Positions 32,748 to 44,540 of a stretch of DNA of 64,000 nucleotides are shown here, piece by piece. Source of the stretch: Favolaschia claudopus (taxonomy: Eukaryota > Basidiomycota > Agaricomycetes > Agaricales > Mycenaceae); NCBI GenBank assembly GCA_037176885.1, contig JAWWNJ010000084.1, forward strand, positions 186,001 through 250,000, written 5' to 3'. A model generated the notes under the pieces. The model was not told where the DNA came from, did no database searches, and worked only from the letters and a program-made list of their open reading frames with translations. Positions within the stretch are counted from its first letter, which is position 1, and each line of letters starts with the position of its first letter. Position numbers and translations under genes: made by a program.

Positions 32748-33433
32748 ATATACTGTATAAAAATTCAAAATCGACAACTTGACCTTTTTTTGAGTAAATT
32801 AGCGGCAACTAGGACATTTTGAAGACAAAATATTGGCAACTCAAAGGGTTAACAACTTTGAGGGCACACAACCGACTTGACCACAACTTGGATGGAGCGC
32901 AACATTTGAGATTACAACTTTCCAAGGTGACAACTGCGAAATGTCAGGTTGACAACATTGGAAGGATAGGCAAGCAACTACAACTTCCCTAGGTAGCAAC
33001 TAAATCAGGTACAAGTTTCCGGACTACAACTCTAGCCAGCAACAATGTTTTGAGGCTGACAACGCTAAAACGCTCATCGGACGGCAACTTGTTCAGACCG
33101 GGTGCCGTAACTTGATTGACAGCGCGAATCCACACGTGATGTTTGTTGATCTTCTCTCTTGACTTCATCATCGCCGCTGCTCGTCGTCCAATCAACGTCC
33201 AATGCCCGAGGGCCAGAGAAGCAAATGCTCATCCATCATCTGTGACGAATACTTTGGGCCTATTCTCGTCAAAGATGGTGCTTTACCCGCTCGAACGGAT
33301 CGACATCGACGCCACGGAGAAGGAGCAGAAACGGTTCCCAAAGTCTCATCCCGCTCATCAAGGCCTTCCCTATGCCATCGACTCCTCGTGCACGGCCAAG
33401 CGCGGCACCAACAAGTCTCAGGGCTCTGTCTAA

Positions 33434-33461
33434 CCCCCCCCCCCCCCCCCCCCCCCCCCAT
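33434..33461. repeat. poly(C) run, 28 nt
   Basis: An uninterrupted C28 tract, immediately after a TAA. Long C runs are unusual in this window; length may be unreliable in the assembly. Confidence 0.7.
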
Positions 33462-34004
33462 GTGGCGCACCACTGGAAGAAGAAGGCTACAAATCGTCTC
33501 CGGGAGTTGGCTTTGGTCGGCATGGAATACACTTATAGCGGGATAATCTTGAAATCTAGGGGGTCTGTTCTTAATGTTATTTCGTCTCTCTTGTCTTCTT
33601 GTCTTCCTTCCCATTGCTTTCAGATTCAATGAACAGAAGAGAATCAGGCTCTGAATAAGGCCAGACGCAGGAAAAAGGGATGCTTCGTCAGAAATGCTTG
33701 TGACGGCGATGAGGAACGGCTGGAATTACCTCAGAAAAGGAATGGAAAGGATTTGAGATGGGTAAGGACAGGTATATCGAAGAACGGAGGCAGTAGAAGG
33801 GGAGGAAGGGCTGGATGCAAAAATAAAGGATTGGATGTCGTTTCGTGAAAGAGAGATGCTTGGTGATGGGCTGATGTATCACCTGAGTACTATGCAGCTG
33901 CTGAGATAAGGCTGATTGCGAGAGAGAGGCGACCAGGGACGATCCAAATAAAGTATGACGATCTGCATATGACGCCGATCGACTGGGGAGCCCAAAGTGG
34001 TAAA

Positions 34005-34220
34005 ATAGAGGGTTTGCGAAGAGCCATTGGAGCCATTGAATGGCTACCGATTTCCGTATTAGGAAAGTTTGATGGGCTAAACTTTTATGTCGAAGTCAAG
34101 AAGAGCTATTTGGAATGAAAATTGGATGCTCAGACCGGGGGTAGCTTTCGTCAATACGCCGGAATTCGGGCACTTGCGTAGCCATTAGCCATTCAATGGC
34201 TGCATCGCAAACAGGCTAAT
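34005..34220 (+). mobile_element. MITE family M5, copy 1 (216 bp)
   Basis: Matches the reverse complement of 59680-59895 almost base for base. Terminal inverted sequences are ATAGAGGGTTTGCGAAGAGC / …GCATCGCAAACAGGCTAAT. Both ends carry AGCCATTGAATGGCT-type words. A partial copy lies at 55437-55518. Confidence 0.8.
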
Positions 34221-34887
34221 AAGGCGCGACCAGCGGCCCCGGTAAAATCATGCGAGGTAAATCAGCAGCATGGCTCATAAATAGCATACTCTCAATGTTT
34301 CAAAAGAAATTTTTGGCATTTCCTGCATATAGTTTAGTGAGGAAAGATCAAACTCAGAGTCCGAACCAAAACCAAGAGTTCCTAAGTGACAAGTCAGAAG
34401 TTGCTACCAGACAAACTTGTCGCCAGATTCAGTTGTAGCCAGACAGACTGTTACAATCCCAAGTTGTATACAAAAGAAGTTGCCTCCAGAAAGAGTTGTA
34501 GCCCCAGTTTCGTTGCGGACAAAAAGTTGTTGTCGACACTGTTGTGAGCAGAGTGAAAGTTGTTGATGCCGGCATAGAATCACAATCAGTTGTCACATCA
34601 CAAACCATGTCACTTCTCAAAGTTGTCGTCCGCGAGGTTGTATACTAATTATCATTCAGCTCGAAGTTGCCAGCGGTACAACAAAGTTGTTGCTAAAAGT
34701 GTAAGTTGTACCCTAATTTACCACACATGTCGCAAATAATAAATATACAGTATATCGCCCATAAACTTGTTCCACGCTCACTAACGTGAAAATACTTTTT
34801 GCACACTATATCGCCCATATCAATGACTTCGCGTTTTGCTGGAGACGCAGGGAAAAGGAGGAAGTGAAACTGGTTCTGCACCAGGTT

Positions 34888-37800
34888 TCATCGAATTACA
34901 ACTTGTTCTTTGTACGTTCCAAGTCTCCCATCCAATCCGAATGCCGTGCTGTTTTTGACGCAAACATCCTCCAGAGATCTGCGTTGATCGGATGTAAGAT
35001 GCTTAGAGAAATCCAGCGCATCGAGAAGCTTTGAAGATTCAATATGCTCCGGCGGGTGTCTCAGCAACTTTAGGACCTCCTTCGAGTGGGTCTTCAGCAG
35101 CAGGATCGTCTTCACCCGTCGCATTTCGGTGAGCCTTCGATGAAACATTGGATTCCGAACGAGTGAGGTTCGCTTCCGCAGGTGAATTGGGAGACTGAAT
35201 CTCAACCAACTGTCGAATGAAGTTTGCATGCGCTTCTGCGCGGGCCTTGCGAGCGGGCGACATCTTCGAAGCCTTATCCAACCAGGTGCTTGGATTATGG
35301 GATGTTCCAATGAGTTGACCTTCTGAAATAATCACAGGAAAATCGGAAAAGTTGGCAATGTGGATGGCAGGATTCGCTTTAGAGATAAAGGTATCCGCGC
35401 TTCCATATATATCGTCAATATTCCGTGTGATTTGAAGTGTTTCTCCACTAGGAGCTGCTCGCATCCTTCGGAAACTGAGTTGAGACCTTCACGAGGCGAC
35501 TTGTCTTCGCGGGAATGACAACACGCTGAGTACTCAGTACTCTTCCATCGCGAATCTTTCGACGAGCACGTTGCCGAAATTTGAGGTTACGACGGTGAGT
35601 AGCATGCTTCCGATCACCCGTGGAATGCACACGAGCGCATTTGACCTCGAAGGCGTGACCATTTTCATCAACAAGCGACGGCGCGGTGAATTTTCAACTC
35701 GAAGTCGACGACCGGAGTCTCCGAATTGAAGATAAGTTGAACCTTCTTCCCGAATAATCGAGATGGAGTATTGATCCGCGAAATCATTGCCCAGGATGAA
35801 TGGTGTGGTCATGCCATCGACAACGTATGCCTCAACACCGAATTTAACGGGTCCTTCGGGGGTATGGAAGAAAAGGTCGCAATTGATGAAGCCAGAAATT
35901 GATGAGGTTCCGGTAACTTGAATCAATTTAACTTGATGACCTTGTTTAATTCGTGGCGAATTCGACAACGAATTTAATGTTTTTCGCGAGATCAAGGTAA
36001 TGTCGGACCCAGAGTCCGATGACAACAGGGATCGGGTCCGTGGTGAGACCACCAACAGTTGCCTTTGCCTCGGTAGCACTTGAACCAAGGAAGGTACTGC
36101 CTGCAGGTCTTGCCATGTGTTTTCTCAACTCGATAAGTGGGGTGAGAGGAGAAAGGTCGGTTGTTTCAACAACACGATAGTTGCACGCCTTGATTTCTCG
36201 AGCCAATCTTCGACGTGAACGATGATTCAACGCTGGTTTGTGATACGGGGTTGAGTTGGAGGGTGAAGGTGAGTCATCCTCTATGTCATCTTCGTCGTTT
36301 GAAGGCTCATCTGTACAGAAATCGGAGCGGTGAAGGGTATCCGAGGGTATATCATTCGCGGGGGAATCGCGAAAATTAGACGCAGAGGAGGAGGAGTAAA
36401 GTCTTCATTATCTTCAAGAATCCGATCGGGAGAAAGAGGATGCAAATGGGTATTCAGTTCGTCTTCTTCATCTTCAATCTCTTCAACACGCGCTGCTCGC
36501 GAGTTTTTACGCTCGCTTTCACCCTTCAGTGCCGGTGTAGTATCCCCCCCAAGTTTCAAGTCAGCGCTGACGTGCAAAGTTGAAGGACCGGTAGACTGAA
36601 GGGTCAATTCAAAATCCTCCTCTTCAAGCCCGTAGTACAGCTCATCATATTCCTCTTGAGCATCTCTGTCCTCGGATGAAGCTGACGCTAAATTCGCTCT
36701 AGCGAATTTATTGCCTTTGAATGAATGCTTGCATTCGTTGTCCCAATGCATGCCACTTCCGCAATGACGACAAGGTCTAGCACCCTTGGATTGGGGTGTA
36801 GCCTTCTTGGAAATATTACTGTCGTCTTTTGGGAAGGGTGGAGGAGGCAGATTCGGAGAGGAACCAATAAGGTGTGCACGAGCTGTAGCATCAGATCTTT
36901 CCTGAGCTTTGAACTGACGAGGGTCTCGGTTTGGGCGATTCAACAGTTCGGAGTTGTCAACCGGAAGATCCAGCAAGGTTTCCTCATGGAAAACAACTGC
37001 CTTGTGGAATTCGGTAACTGTCTGATACTGCCGCGTATCCAAGATTGTTCGCCAAGTCCGGGGTGCGCCATTCATAACCTCCGCAATGATAGCTGAATCA
37101 TCGAAGTCGTAGACAGAGCTGAGGATTTCACGCTTCCGCATGAAATATTCGGACGGACGTTCCTTCCGGTGCTCAGCTTCACGATACGATGTGCACAAAG
37201 CAATTCCACGAGTGCGATTCAACCATGTGTTGGATAGGAAAAATTCGCCAACTGCTTTGCGAAATGACAGCCAGTCTTGGGCGTAATTCGTCTTGATAAT
37301 CGGGATCAAGAGCGAACCACCAATCCTGAGCAGACCAGTGAGAGCAACGAGAAGCGATGGAACCGAGCTGCTGACACGCTTTGGGTCCTTCAGCAGCTAG
37401 CATGTTTAAGTGTTGAACCCATCGCATGAGTTTATCTGGATTTCCATTCCATTTCGGAACATCCGATTCCTTCAACTTCCATATCGAAGTAACGCTGACT
37501 CCTCTCATTTTCAGCGCGCACGTCCGAATCCTTCCAACTACGAGGTGCACCGCTTGATCGCTTTCCACCACCACCACGATTCGCTTCATCCGAACTGAAG
37601 AGTCATCTCCCGGATCTCCGCTCGCTCCAGGATGACTTGGCGGTGGTGGCGGCTTTCCTGAACCTTTCCCAGGGCGGTCTGGCTTACGACTGTCCTTTTT
37701 CTTTGGTTTACGACGATCGTTTTCAGAGTCGCTTGGGTCATATCCCGCATCAGGAGTGTTGAAAGGGACTCTCGATTGTCGGAAGTGTGCGCTTGACGAA

Positions 37801-39001
37801 GGTTTCGCAGTCTGAGATGGAAGTTGAATACCCAAAGCCGACATGTGCGGTGGTGTATCACGTTGAAATCAGAGTGTGCTTGGTCCCCTTTGTACCTGAT
37901 AGGTCCCAAATGCAGCTTGGAAACCAGAGCCGTGTACGGTGTGCCACGGTAAGCCTTCGGTGGAACAGAATCACGAGGAAAAGGTATGCTCGATTCTTCA
38001 TCAGTCAGTGGCTGTGACGGAACATTAATCCGGACTTCCTTCTCTTCTCGTTTGACCGTTTTTTGGGTTAGGAGGAGAGGGAGCAGTGACTGCAGGGGCA
38101 GGGGCAGGCGCTGGTGGAGGAGTGGAAGCGGATACAGGATGAAGATCGAAGGAGTGAGTCGATGAATGCTCGCAACGGAGTAGGTCTTCCGTGAAGGAGC
38201 TGCACTGAATGAACGCTGATAGTGGTTCAAAGCTTCTTCGCTCGGCGCGCGAGGCTCGTCACCAACGAAATCATAGCGTTCATCCAGGAAGACCAGATAG
38301 CTTTCCACCTCGGCGCGGAAAACAAACCGCCAAGATCTCATACACGTTTGCTGAGTAGAAACCCTGCGGGTCTTCATTGCGTCCCCAGGTAGGCATAGCT
38401 GGCATAGCAAACCTGCCACCTAACGCAATAATAGCGTGCTCTGACCGCTTGCGAAGGTCATCAAGTCTCTTCCAGAGAGCCCACCATGCAGTCATCTGTA
38501 CGCGGAAGACCGGGCCACCATTATCCACCAGACGACCAGCCTCAACAGACGAAATTGCGGAGGCGAGTAGTCCTAGTTCCTCACGAAAGGTCGTGTTGAA
38601 CATTGTTCGAGTAGCCGACTTTGGATCACGAAGAACCTGCTTGGCAAAAGCTTTTGCACCAAAATCTAAAGCTTGTTCGCGACGAGCTTTAAGATGAGGA
38701 AATTTGGTGGAGATGATGCGCGCAGCGCTGAAGATGGAGGGTTCATGGAGTGTCTAGTGATGGCCACAGAATTGTCGATAAGACGGGTGAGTTGTGGGCC
38801 AGCATACTCCATGAGCTCGTCCATAGTGAAGCTCTCATCGAGATACTCGATGGACGGTGAGCGTGAATGTGTCGGTGGAGAATTGAGGTTAACCAGCGGA
38901 GCGTCGGAATCACCATTGTCCGGAGGGTTAACGGGGAATGCGGCGGGTCCGGAGGAAGGTGCGTCCCTCGGTGCGCCAGGTGAGGTTGGCTCTCCACTCA
39001 T
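34888..39001 (-). pseudogene. Ty3/gypsy gag-protease region, multiply frameshifted and truncated before RT
   Basis: Minus-strand retroelement polyprotein in at least five frames. It starts at the ATG at 38999-39001 (MSGEPTSPGAP…). Middle: a Pro/Arg/Lys-rich linker (about 37750), then the capsid region (KWNGNPDKLMRWVQHL near 37430; QDWLSFRKAVGEFFL near 37270; RPSEYFMRKREIL). Then one zinc knuckle, CRHCGSGMHWDNEC (about 36760), and an acidic tail. A retropepsin follows near 36010-35700 with DSGSDITLIS and FILGNDFADQY. The frame continues through the pre-RT spacer (LLDALDFSKHLTSDQRRSL…DGRLGTYKEQVVI) and stops at 34888. Reverse transcriptase, RNase H and integrase are absent, so the element is cut by the neighbouring subterminal-repeat region. 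Confidence 0.82.
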
Positions 39002-39075
39002 GATGAAGAGAAAGAGGGGAGAGGATGGTGTTGACTAGGGATCTGTATTGACGGATTTCCCAATGTGTCCACCAG

Positions 39076-39605
39076 TGTTGTAGAATACACGGCGTATTCT
39101 AGTTGAGTAAAAGAAATAAGAAATCCGTTTACGATCCTAGTTTAGAGTGCGGTGCCCAAGAGACCGTAAGAGCGAGTCGTTACGAGGTCTTGAGGCAGTT
39201 GTCCAAGGGAATCGGCAAGAGCGAGTCGTTGTCGAAGCTTGAGACGAGGGCGAAGCGGTTAAGCTGTCGATTGTGCACAATAGGGCAGGAAGGTGGGTGG
39301 TAAAAGCGCAAGGTGGATTAGGTAGAGACCAGCTACTTAATACACAAGCACACCGTAACAACAGTTGTAAGGGTAAGTGATGAAGGGTGGAGATCAGATG
39401 GATAAGGGAGGTTGAAACAAAGACGAGAGATCGTAGAATCAAGTAATATGGATGACATACGCGGAATATCCATGACAGTCACACACAGTGTTGTGTGCCA
39501 CTTGGTTGGATGTGTTCTCAGCCCTGGCTTTACGAGTGAGTCTGAAAATACACAAATCAGGAGAGTGAGCCTAGAGAGGCTGCCAGACTTGACGCGCTAC
39601 TGACA
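39076..39605 (-). repeat. 5' LTR candidate of the gypsy element (about 530 bp)
   Basis: Directly upstream of the gag start on the minus strand. On that strand it begins TGTCAGTAGCGC at 39605 and ends CTACAACA at 39076, giving TG…CA with short inverted ends. The following CTGGTGGACACATTGGG would be the primer-binding region; the tRNA was not identified. The partner 3' LTR is missing, so the outer border is not confirmed. Confidence 0.5.
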
Positions 39606-40420
39606 GACCCAGAACTGAGTCAACGCGCCTGAAGCGGACTTGAAATGCGCATCACTCTATAAGGCAAGACAATAACAGTCCATATATATATCTAGTATAA
39701 TTCTGCAGACAAGTAGATTGAGACCCTAGATCCCGAGATTTTTCGGAGTATAGACCTGAATTAACTTAACCGAGCAATAGGGTTCTGCGCATTGTTGAAC
39801 TGAGATTATGGCCAGCCACAGAATTTTCGGTCGCTTGACGGTCTGAATGTGGTTTTCAGGTTGCCGAACCGGTTTTGTCCTGCAAAGGAACATCTTCGAC
39901 GCCAGTCTGCTACAAATCAAGCGTGAGAACGGGCCAGATTTGCTCAAAACTCGTTGATTAGGACGAGATTCGGCTGCAGACAGCCATCGCTTTCTATATT
40001 TATCAAAGTCTGGCGACTTTTATCCGGATCCCAACCTGGCTTGTTGGGGGACCCCATGTTTTATCCGAATTTTCGACCTGACCTGGCGGCTCAAAGTTGG
40101 GTTTTTTATCCGAATCTGGGGAGGCTGACAGCCAATTTTGGCTTGTTTTATCCGAATTGAAAATTCTGCCGGCAGGCATCATAGTTGGTTGCCCAGGGTC
40201 CCTGAAACGTCTGGGTTTCCGAGACTACCCTCCTGAGGGGTTTCTTTGATTGGAAGACGATTGACAGCGGTGACAGGATTCCTAACTTATTACATACTCA
40301 ACTACACATTGTTTACGTGAATCCATAAGAAGCGCGTCGCTTCTTGCCACACCCACAAGTGCTCTGTTGCTCTCATGCCTCCACCTCCCGCTCTCACAGA
40401 AAACAGTCTCAGTCAATGTC
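39606..40420. other. no gene recognised; TTTTATCCG repeats
   Basis: TTTTATCCG occurs four times at 40018, 40059, 40104 and 40146, with spacings of 41, 45 and 42 nt. Otherwise only short frames. Confidence 0.5.
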
Positions 40421-40429
40421 TGAATTGTG

Positions 40430-41500
40430 CGTCATCAGAAATTCTGGGACAGGGGGAGGTACATACTTCACGGCTCTTCCAGGCGCTGCGGCCTCGTTGT
40501 GACCTACGACTATTTCTTGACCGTATCGGATGAGGTCGACTTTGTATGGAACCATCGCCTAGGCCTACCGAAGGTGGTGTTCTTTCTTAGTCGATATTTG
40601 CTTCCCGCCACAGAACTGTGAGTTGAATATCTAACACACTCAATGATGTAGTAATTGGCCTTGCAGTGGTCCTATGGTTAAGCTCCGGGTCTGTAAGTTC
40701 TACGTGCCAGTGTGAAGCTGATTTAGCTTTTCACTGAGAATGCTAAGCTTTGCGAATACTGGCATGTTGTCGTGCTGTATTTTGCCATGTGCATTGCAAG
40801 AGGCTTTGATGTGTATCCGGGTGCATGCAATTTGTGAGCACTAGAACTTCTTTTGCAATTGGCTATCATATTACAGAGACAGATGCAAGCACAAAGCAGA
40901 TGCTATGGGTGCTGTTAGTCATGTATTCCGGTAGTACATTGGTTACTCAAACAGCGAATATTTCTAACAAATTGTTAGTGAACATAATCTTGATCGTTTT
41001 ATGTGTTGCCTTGGTTGTTTTCGCAGCGAACTCAGAGCAATATACTGGCCGGGCCCAGCAGGCTGCAGCACAGAAATGCCATACCCGGGGCTTGCGAGTG
41101 GATCATGGTTGACTTTCTCTGTTATGCATGTGGACAACTATTCACCATTCCAGCTGCAGGATAAGCCAATCAATCTTTCAAGGTAAGGTAGTGCCAAGAG
41201 AAACAGCAACATCTGACCTTCAAATCCAGTCACAATCATGGCTTTGACTGCTGTGAAATATCAAAAAGAGGCCGGATTGTACACCACAGGATTCCGCTTG
41301 AAGATTTGACAAGAGACTCGTTGCTTTACTTTGTTGCGATATTTGGTGCACTCGCTTCCAGCCACAAATTAGGTCATAAAAACTCAACCTTTATTTTAGC
41401 CTTCACTATTGCAAATGCCATCATATTCAGTGGTACCGACCTTTTGATTGGGTCAGTACAGATGCTCCTGAGTGGACGTAAAACTGATTTGTGTGCATAG
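40430..41500 (+). CDS. DUF6533-type multi-spanning membrane protein (partial or decayed)
   Basis: The segment VTYDYFLTVSDEVDFVWNHRLGLPKVVFFLSRYL (translated 40498-40618) is the hallmark N-terminal motif of Agaricomycete DUF6533 proteins. These are predicted seven-helix membrane proteins of unknown function. The exon ends at a GTGAGT donor (about 40621). Downstream, hydrophobic stretches fit further helices: MLWVLLVMY … NIILIVLCVALVVF (40900-41030), a GCSTEMPYPGLASGSW loop in another frame, LEDLTRDSLLYFVAIFGAL (41300-41360), and a final helix ending at the TAG near 41500. Several short introns are needed and no single splice model gives a full protein by eye. The start is uncertain. It may be a working gene or a decaying paralogue. 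Confidence 0.5.
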
Positions 41501-42849
41501 ACCGACTGCAGTTGTGCCGTGCATTGCAGTAAGTAATATATAGCTGGACAGCGATGCAAGCTCATGAAAAGCTCTGGAGGTGTCTCGCATGACTATCAAT
41601 CTTTTGAAGACGGGAACGAAACAGCGATGATTATACTGGAGAAAGCTCCAGCCTCAGATTTCACAATGTTGAATGGGAGTCATAGGGCCCGATACAAGCT
41701 ATATGAGAGGATAATAATAGTACTATGTACAGTGGCCGCAGAAAACAATGCGACACGTGGTCTTGAGACAATGAGTGGGTTTTTTGACTCAAACAAAGTC
41801 CTTGACAACGGATACATATGGTTGAAATGGAAATTTTTGGGCAACTTACTCCATTACCATACTGTATATAGAGTATACTTAGGGTAACCAGCCCGCTCTG
41901 GTTACCTTGCTGGTGACCCCCGCTTAGCTTAGCCGAGGTAACCACCGGAATACACGATTGTACTCTCTGGTGATCGGAGAACCGAGTCCGAGGACTCCGA
42001 GTATCCGCCAGCACACTGCCAGCACGAAGGCGGCAATTGCCGATGTGTGGGAAATTCTTGCTAGGAGAATTCCATGTTCTGTCTCTTGAATTCCAAATAA
42101 CCATCGAGAGATGATAGACAGGAAATTGTTTTGTGTATAAAAAATTAGAATACTTAACTACCCATTTGTCAAACTAATTAAATAGTTTTACAATTAAAGC
42201 CAAACAAAACTTCAGCTATCAGATTGTACAGTAACTACCAAATCTTTCAATCCCTCCGATCGTGAGCACAATCCATTCAATCGTTCGATTACATCATCAG
42301 ATTGAGGATATATTTTGCCAAAGTCACCATGATTAGTACATCTGGTAGAAATGGCGGGCAAAGAGGCACGTGACAGGTCACCATCAGTAACCTGCGGTGA
42401 CCCCCACACCGTTAGTACATAGTAATTCGAGGGCAATGAATTTTTTAAAGCATTGATTTTTAAGGCGCTTTGCAGTGCTCCACCCCACTGAAATCATGAG
42501 ATGAAATTCAAAATACGACGTCAGTCATATTTTAACTGACCTAGTTTAGTTTTGCGCCCGCAATAACTGTTAACGTGCAAGACGCCAATTTTGACTACTG
42601 CCTTGTCAGCTGGTGCCTAGATCCTGGTGCAACAAATATTATCTCTACGCGGTGATAGTGAGCTGGTCACCAGCGAACAGGCAGAATAATATTCTGCCTT
42701 GCTTAACCCTGCCTTACAGAGCAACACTCTTTTTATCTACCCCTTTCTACAGGGACAAAATGCCAGAAGAGCCATGACCTACACCACAGGTCAATTAATA
42801 TTATTTGTGGCCTACAAGAATAATATCATAGGCCAAGGGATAGGGATTC
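41501..42849. other. no gene recognised; GGTAACC/GGTGACC words
   Basis: A cluster of GGTAACC and GGTGACC words occurs at 41884-41950 and again at 42370-42410 and 42660-42675. This hints at ends of an old TIR element, but boundaries could not be fixed. No coding region recognised. Confidence 0.4.
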
Positions 42850-43810
42850 ACACCCTCTTCCTCCCCATTCCCTTGGCTGAGGTCTTCTCTGTCGACGCGT
42901 GGTCACCATTCATGGACATCACGACCATTAGAAAGTCACGGAAGGTGTATTTAACCTTGACGCGAGACGCCAGCGGGCTCTCGTGGAAGAGTCTCTGGCA
43001 ATCCTCGATGCGTCGCTTCCATGCCTTGACGGATTCGGCGCTTGAATGATCGATGGTCTTCTCGACACCAAGGAAGCGAATTTGGGGGCGGAGTCTGGGG
43101 TAACTTGATGCTCCCCGACTTATAATCAGGTGCGCGGACAGCTACATGAGAGCTTTCAATGTTATCGCGCGATCGAAGTACTGTCGGCGCTGATAGACAC
43201 TCCTGCAAGATGTGAGTGAGCTGGCACATTTATTTGACGAAATCTCAGCTTTATTTAAGCTAATCTCGTATGCTATTTGCATCTTTGCAGCCACGCCACC
43301 TTCCAAGATCGCTCGGCTAACCGTACGGCGGCTCATTTCTCTATCAATCTTCACTCCAAAAATCTCTACCACCCGTAGCATCAGCGACCCGACCTTCCCG
43401 CGCGCGCCACCCCGACTCCACCATAATGCGCACAAGCTTACGGGCATGGACTGTAAACTCCCTTCTGTGTCACTCTGTGGAAAAACGACCGCTTTTTCGC
43501 CTTCTCGATGGATCGTGCAAGAGCTCCAGCTGCGCGACGGACCTTTTGCTGCAATGCCTTGTTTTTCCTACCGACTCCGGCCACTAACTCTTTTAGTTCA
43601 GCGGCTTTCTGCTCTCCCGAAGCCAGTGCCCTTGTCCACTGCCCGCTGCAAGCAGTCCTCGCACCGCTTTGACTCCTGCCTTGCTGCTTCTGCAGCCCTG
43701 TCTATTGCTCGGGTCTTGTATACGTCAAGCGCTGCTTTGACCTTCTTTTTGTACAGTTGCGGCAAAATCAAATGTCCCTACCATAAAAAGAAGTTCAAAT
43801 CAATCTGTAT
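42850..43810 (-). pseudogene. decayed coiled-coil, transposon-associated fungal protein
   Basis: The minus strand shows, across several frames: a Lys/Ala/Arg-rich coiled coil (VKAALDVYKTRAIDRAAEAA near 43740); RNKALQQKVRRAAGALARSI…KKRSFF (about 43560-43480); RGGARGKVGSLMLRVVEIFG followed by MSRRTVSRAILEGGVAAKMQ (about 43400-43290), a likely helix-turn-helix; NIESSHVAVRAPDYKSGSIK (about 43150); and YTFRDFLMVVMSMNGDHAST (about 42930-42880). As I recall, this order (coiled coil, HTH-like block, NYES/DYxSG, MxGDHA) belongs to a repetitive, unnamed Agaricomycete family that behaves like a transposon protein. At least three frame changes make this copy non-functional. The biochemical role is unknown. 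Confidence 0.6.
43754..43800 (+). repeat. single MITE end (M3-like)
   Basis: TA|CAGTTGCGGCAAAATCAAATG matches the terminal sequence of M3 and the 31773 element. No second end was found nearby, so this is a solo-end relic. Confidence 0.5.
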
Positions 43811-44540
43811 TTCAAGTGATGACAGCGAGACAGTTGAAGAGAAAAGTTCCGAAGCATTGAACTGCCAAGAAAAGCCTCCAGAACGATCCGAAAGCGTTGC
43901 ATTTGCATTTTTGAGCCCCAGACGCTGGCCAGTAGCTCGAGAGTTCAGCGAATTGAAAGAGAGTGCACGAGGGTTTTGCCAAAGTTCCATGCAATTTAAA
44001 CCAACTTTGACGAGATGAGGCGACGAGGACGAGACAAAGGACTCGGCGGTTATTGTAGTCTCTTGTAAACAGGCACTACAAACAAAATATATCCTCGTAC
44101 TGCGGTTTGTTGTAGTCTGTCGAGTTGCTGTCATCGGCGATTGGAGGTGAGCCAAATCCCGTAATGATTTTAATCAAGTCGAATCAATCGCGTCGTTGTG
44201 CATTCTGCTACGAGTTACTCTGCTGTGCGGGGTACCTTTGGCAACTCATATGGAAGGAAATGGCTCAAAATTGAGGGAGATCGCAATTTGGTGGGTTGGC
44301 CGCCGGCCACCCGCAGTGTTGTGAATTCCTGTCGCACTGAGTGAAATAACTCACTCAAACTTTACCTGCTCGACCATGTTAATTTGAGCGTCGTGTCCCG
44401 AAATCTAGGCAATTGACGGGGGCACAGTGGTATGTAGTATAAGGTGAATAGCGGGGTGGGAACTATTTCCCAATTCGTACACTACGGCATTATGCCCACC
44501 TCCGTGCATCACCCCCGTGGCAAAATACAGACTACGGTTA
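43811..44540. other. no gene recognised
   Basis: Short frames only. Confidence 0.4.

Larger units (their letters stand above)
32748..34755. mobile_element. DNA element with long subterminal repeat arrays (2.0 kb)
   Basis: The left end ATATACTGTATA (32748-32759) is matched by the right end TATACAGTATAT (34744-34755). GTAAATTAG follows at a similar distance at both ends. The left 370 bp carry about 12 CAACT-type words and the right 360 bp (34380-34720) carry about 12 AGTTG words, that is, the same motif inverted. Such arrays are typical transposase-binding subterminal repeats of large TIR transposons (En/Spm- or MULE-like). No transposase was found, so it is non-autonomous. The interior holds a C28 run, MITE M5 (34005-34220) and a short coding-like segment (CSSIICDEYFGPILV near 33230) that may be captured host sequence. 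That last point is speculative. Confidence 0.6.

Noticed and set aside
43212..44018. 268-codon plus-strand frame
   Set aside because: It is antisense to the coiled-coil/HTH blocks that are clearly conserved on the minus strand.
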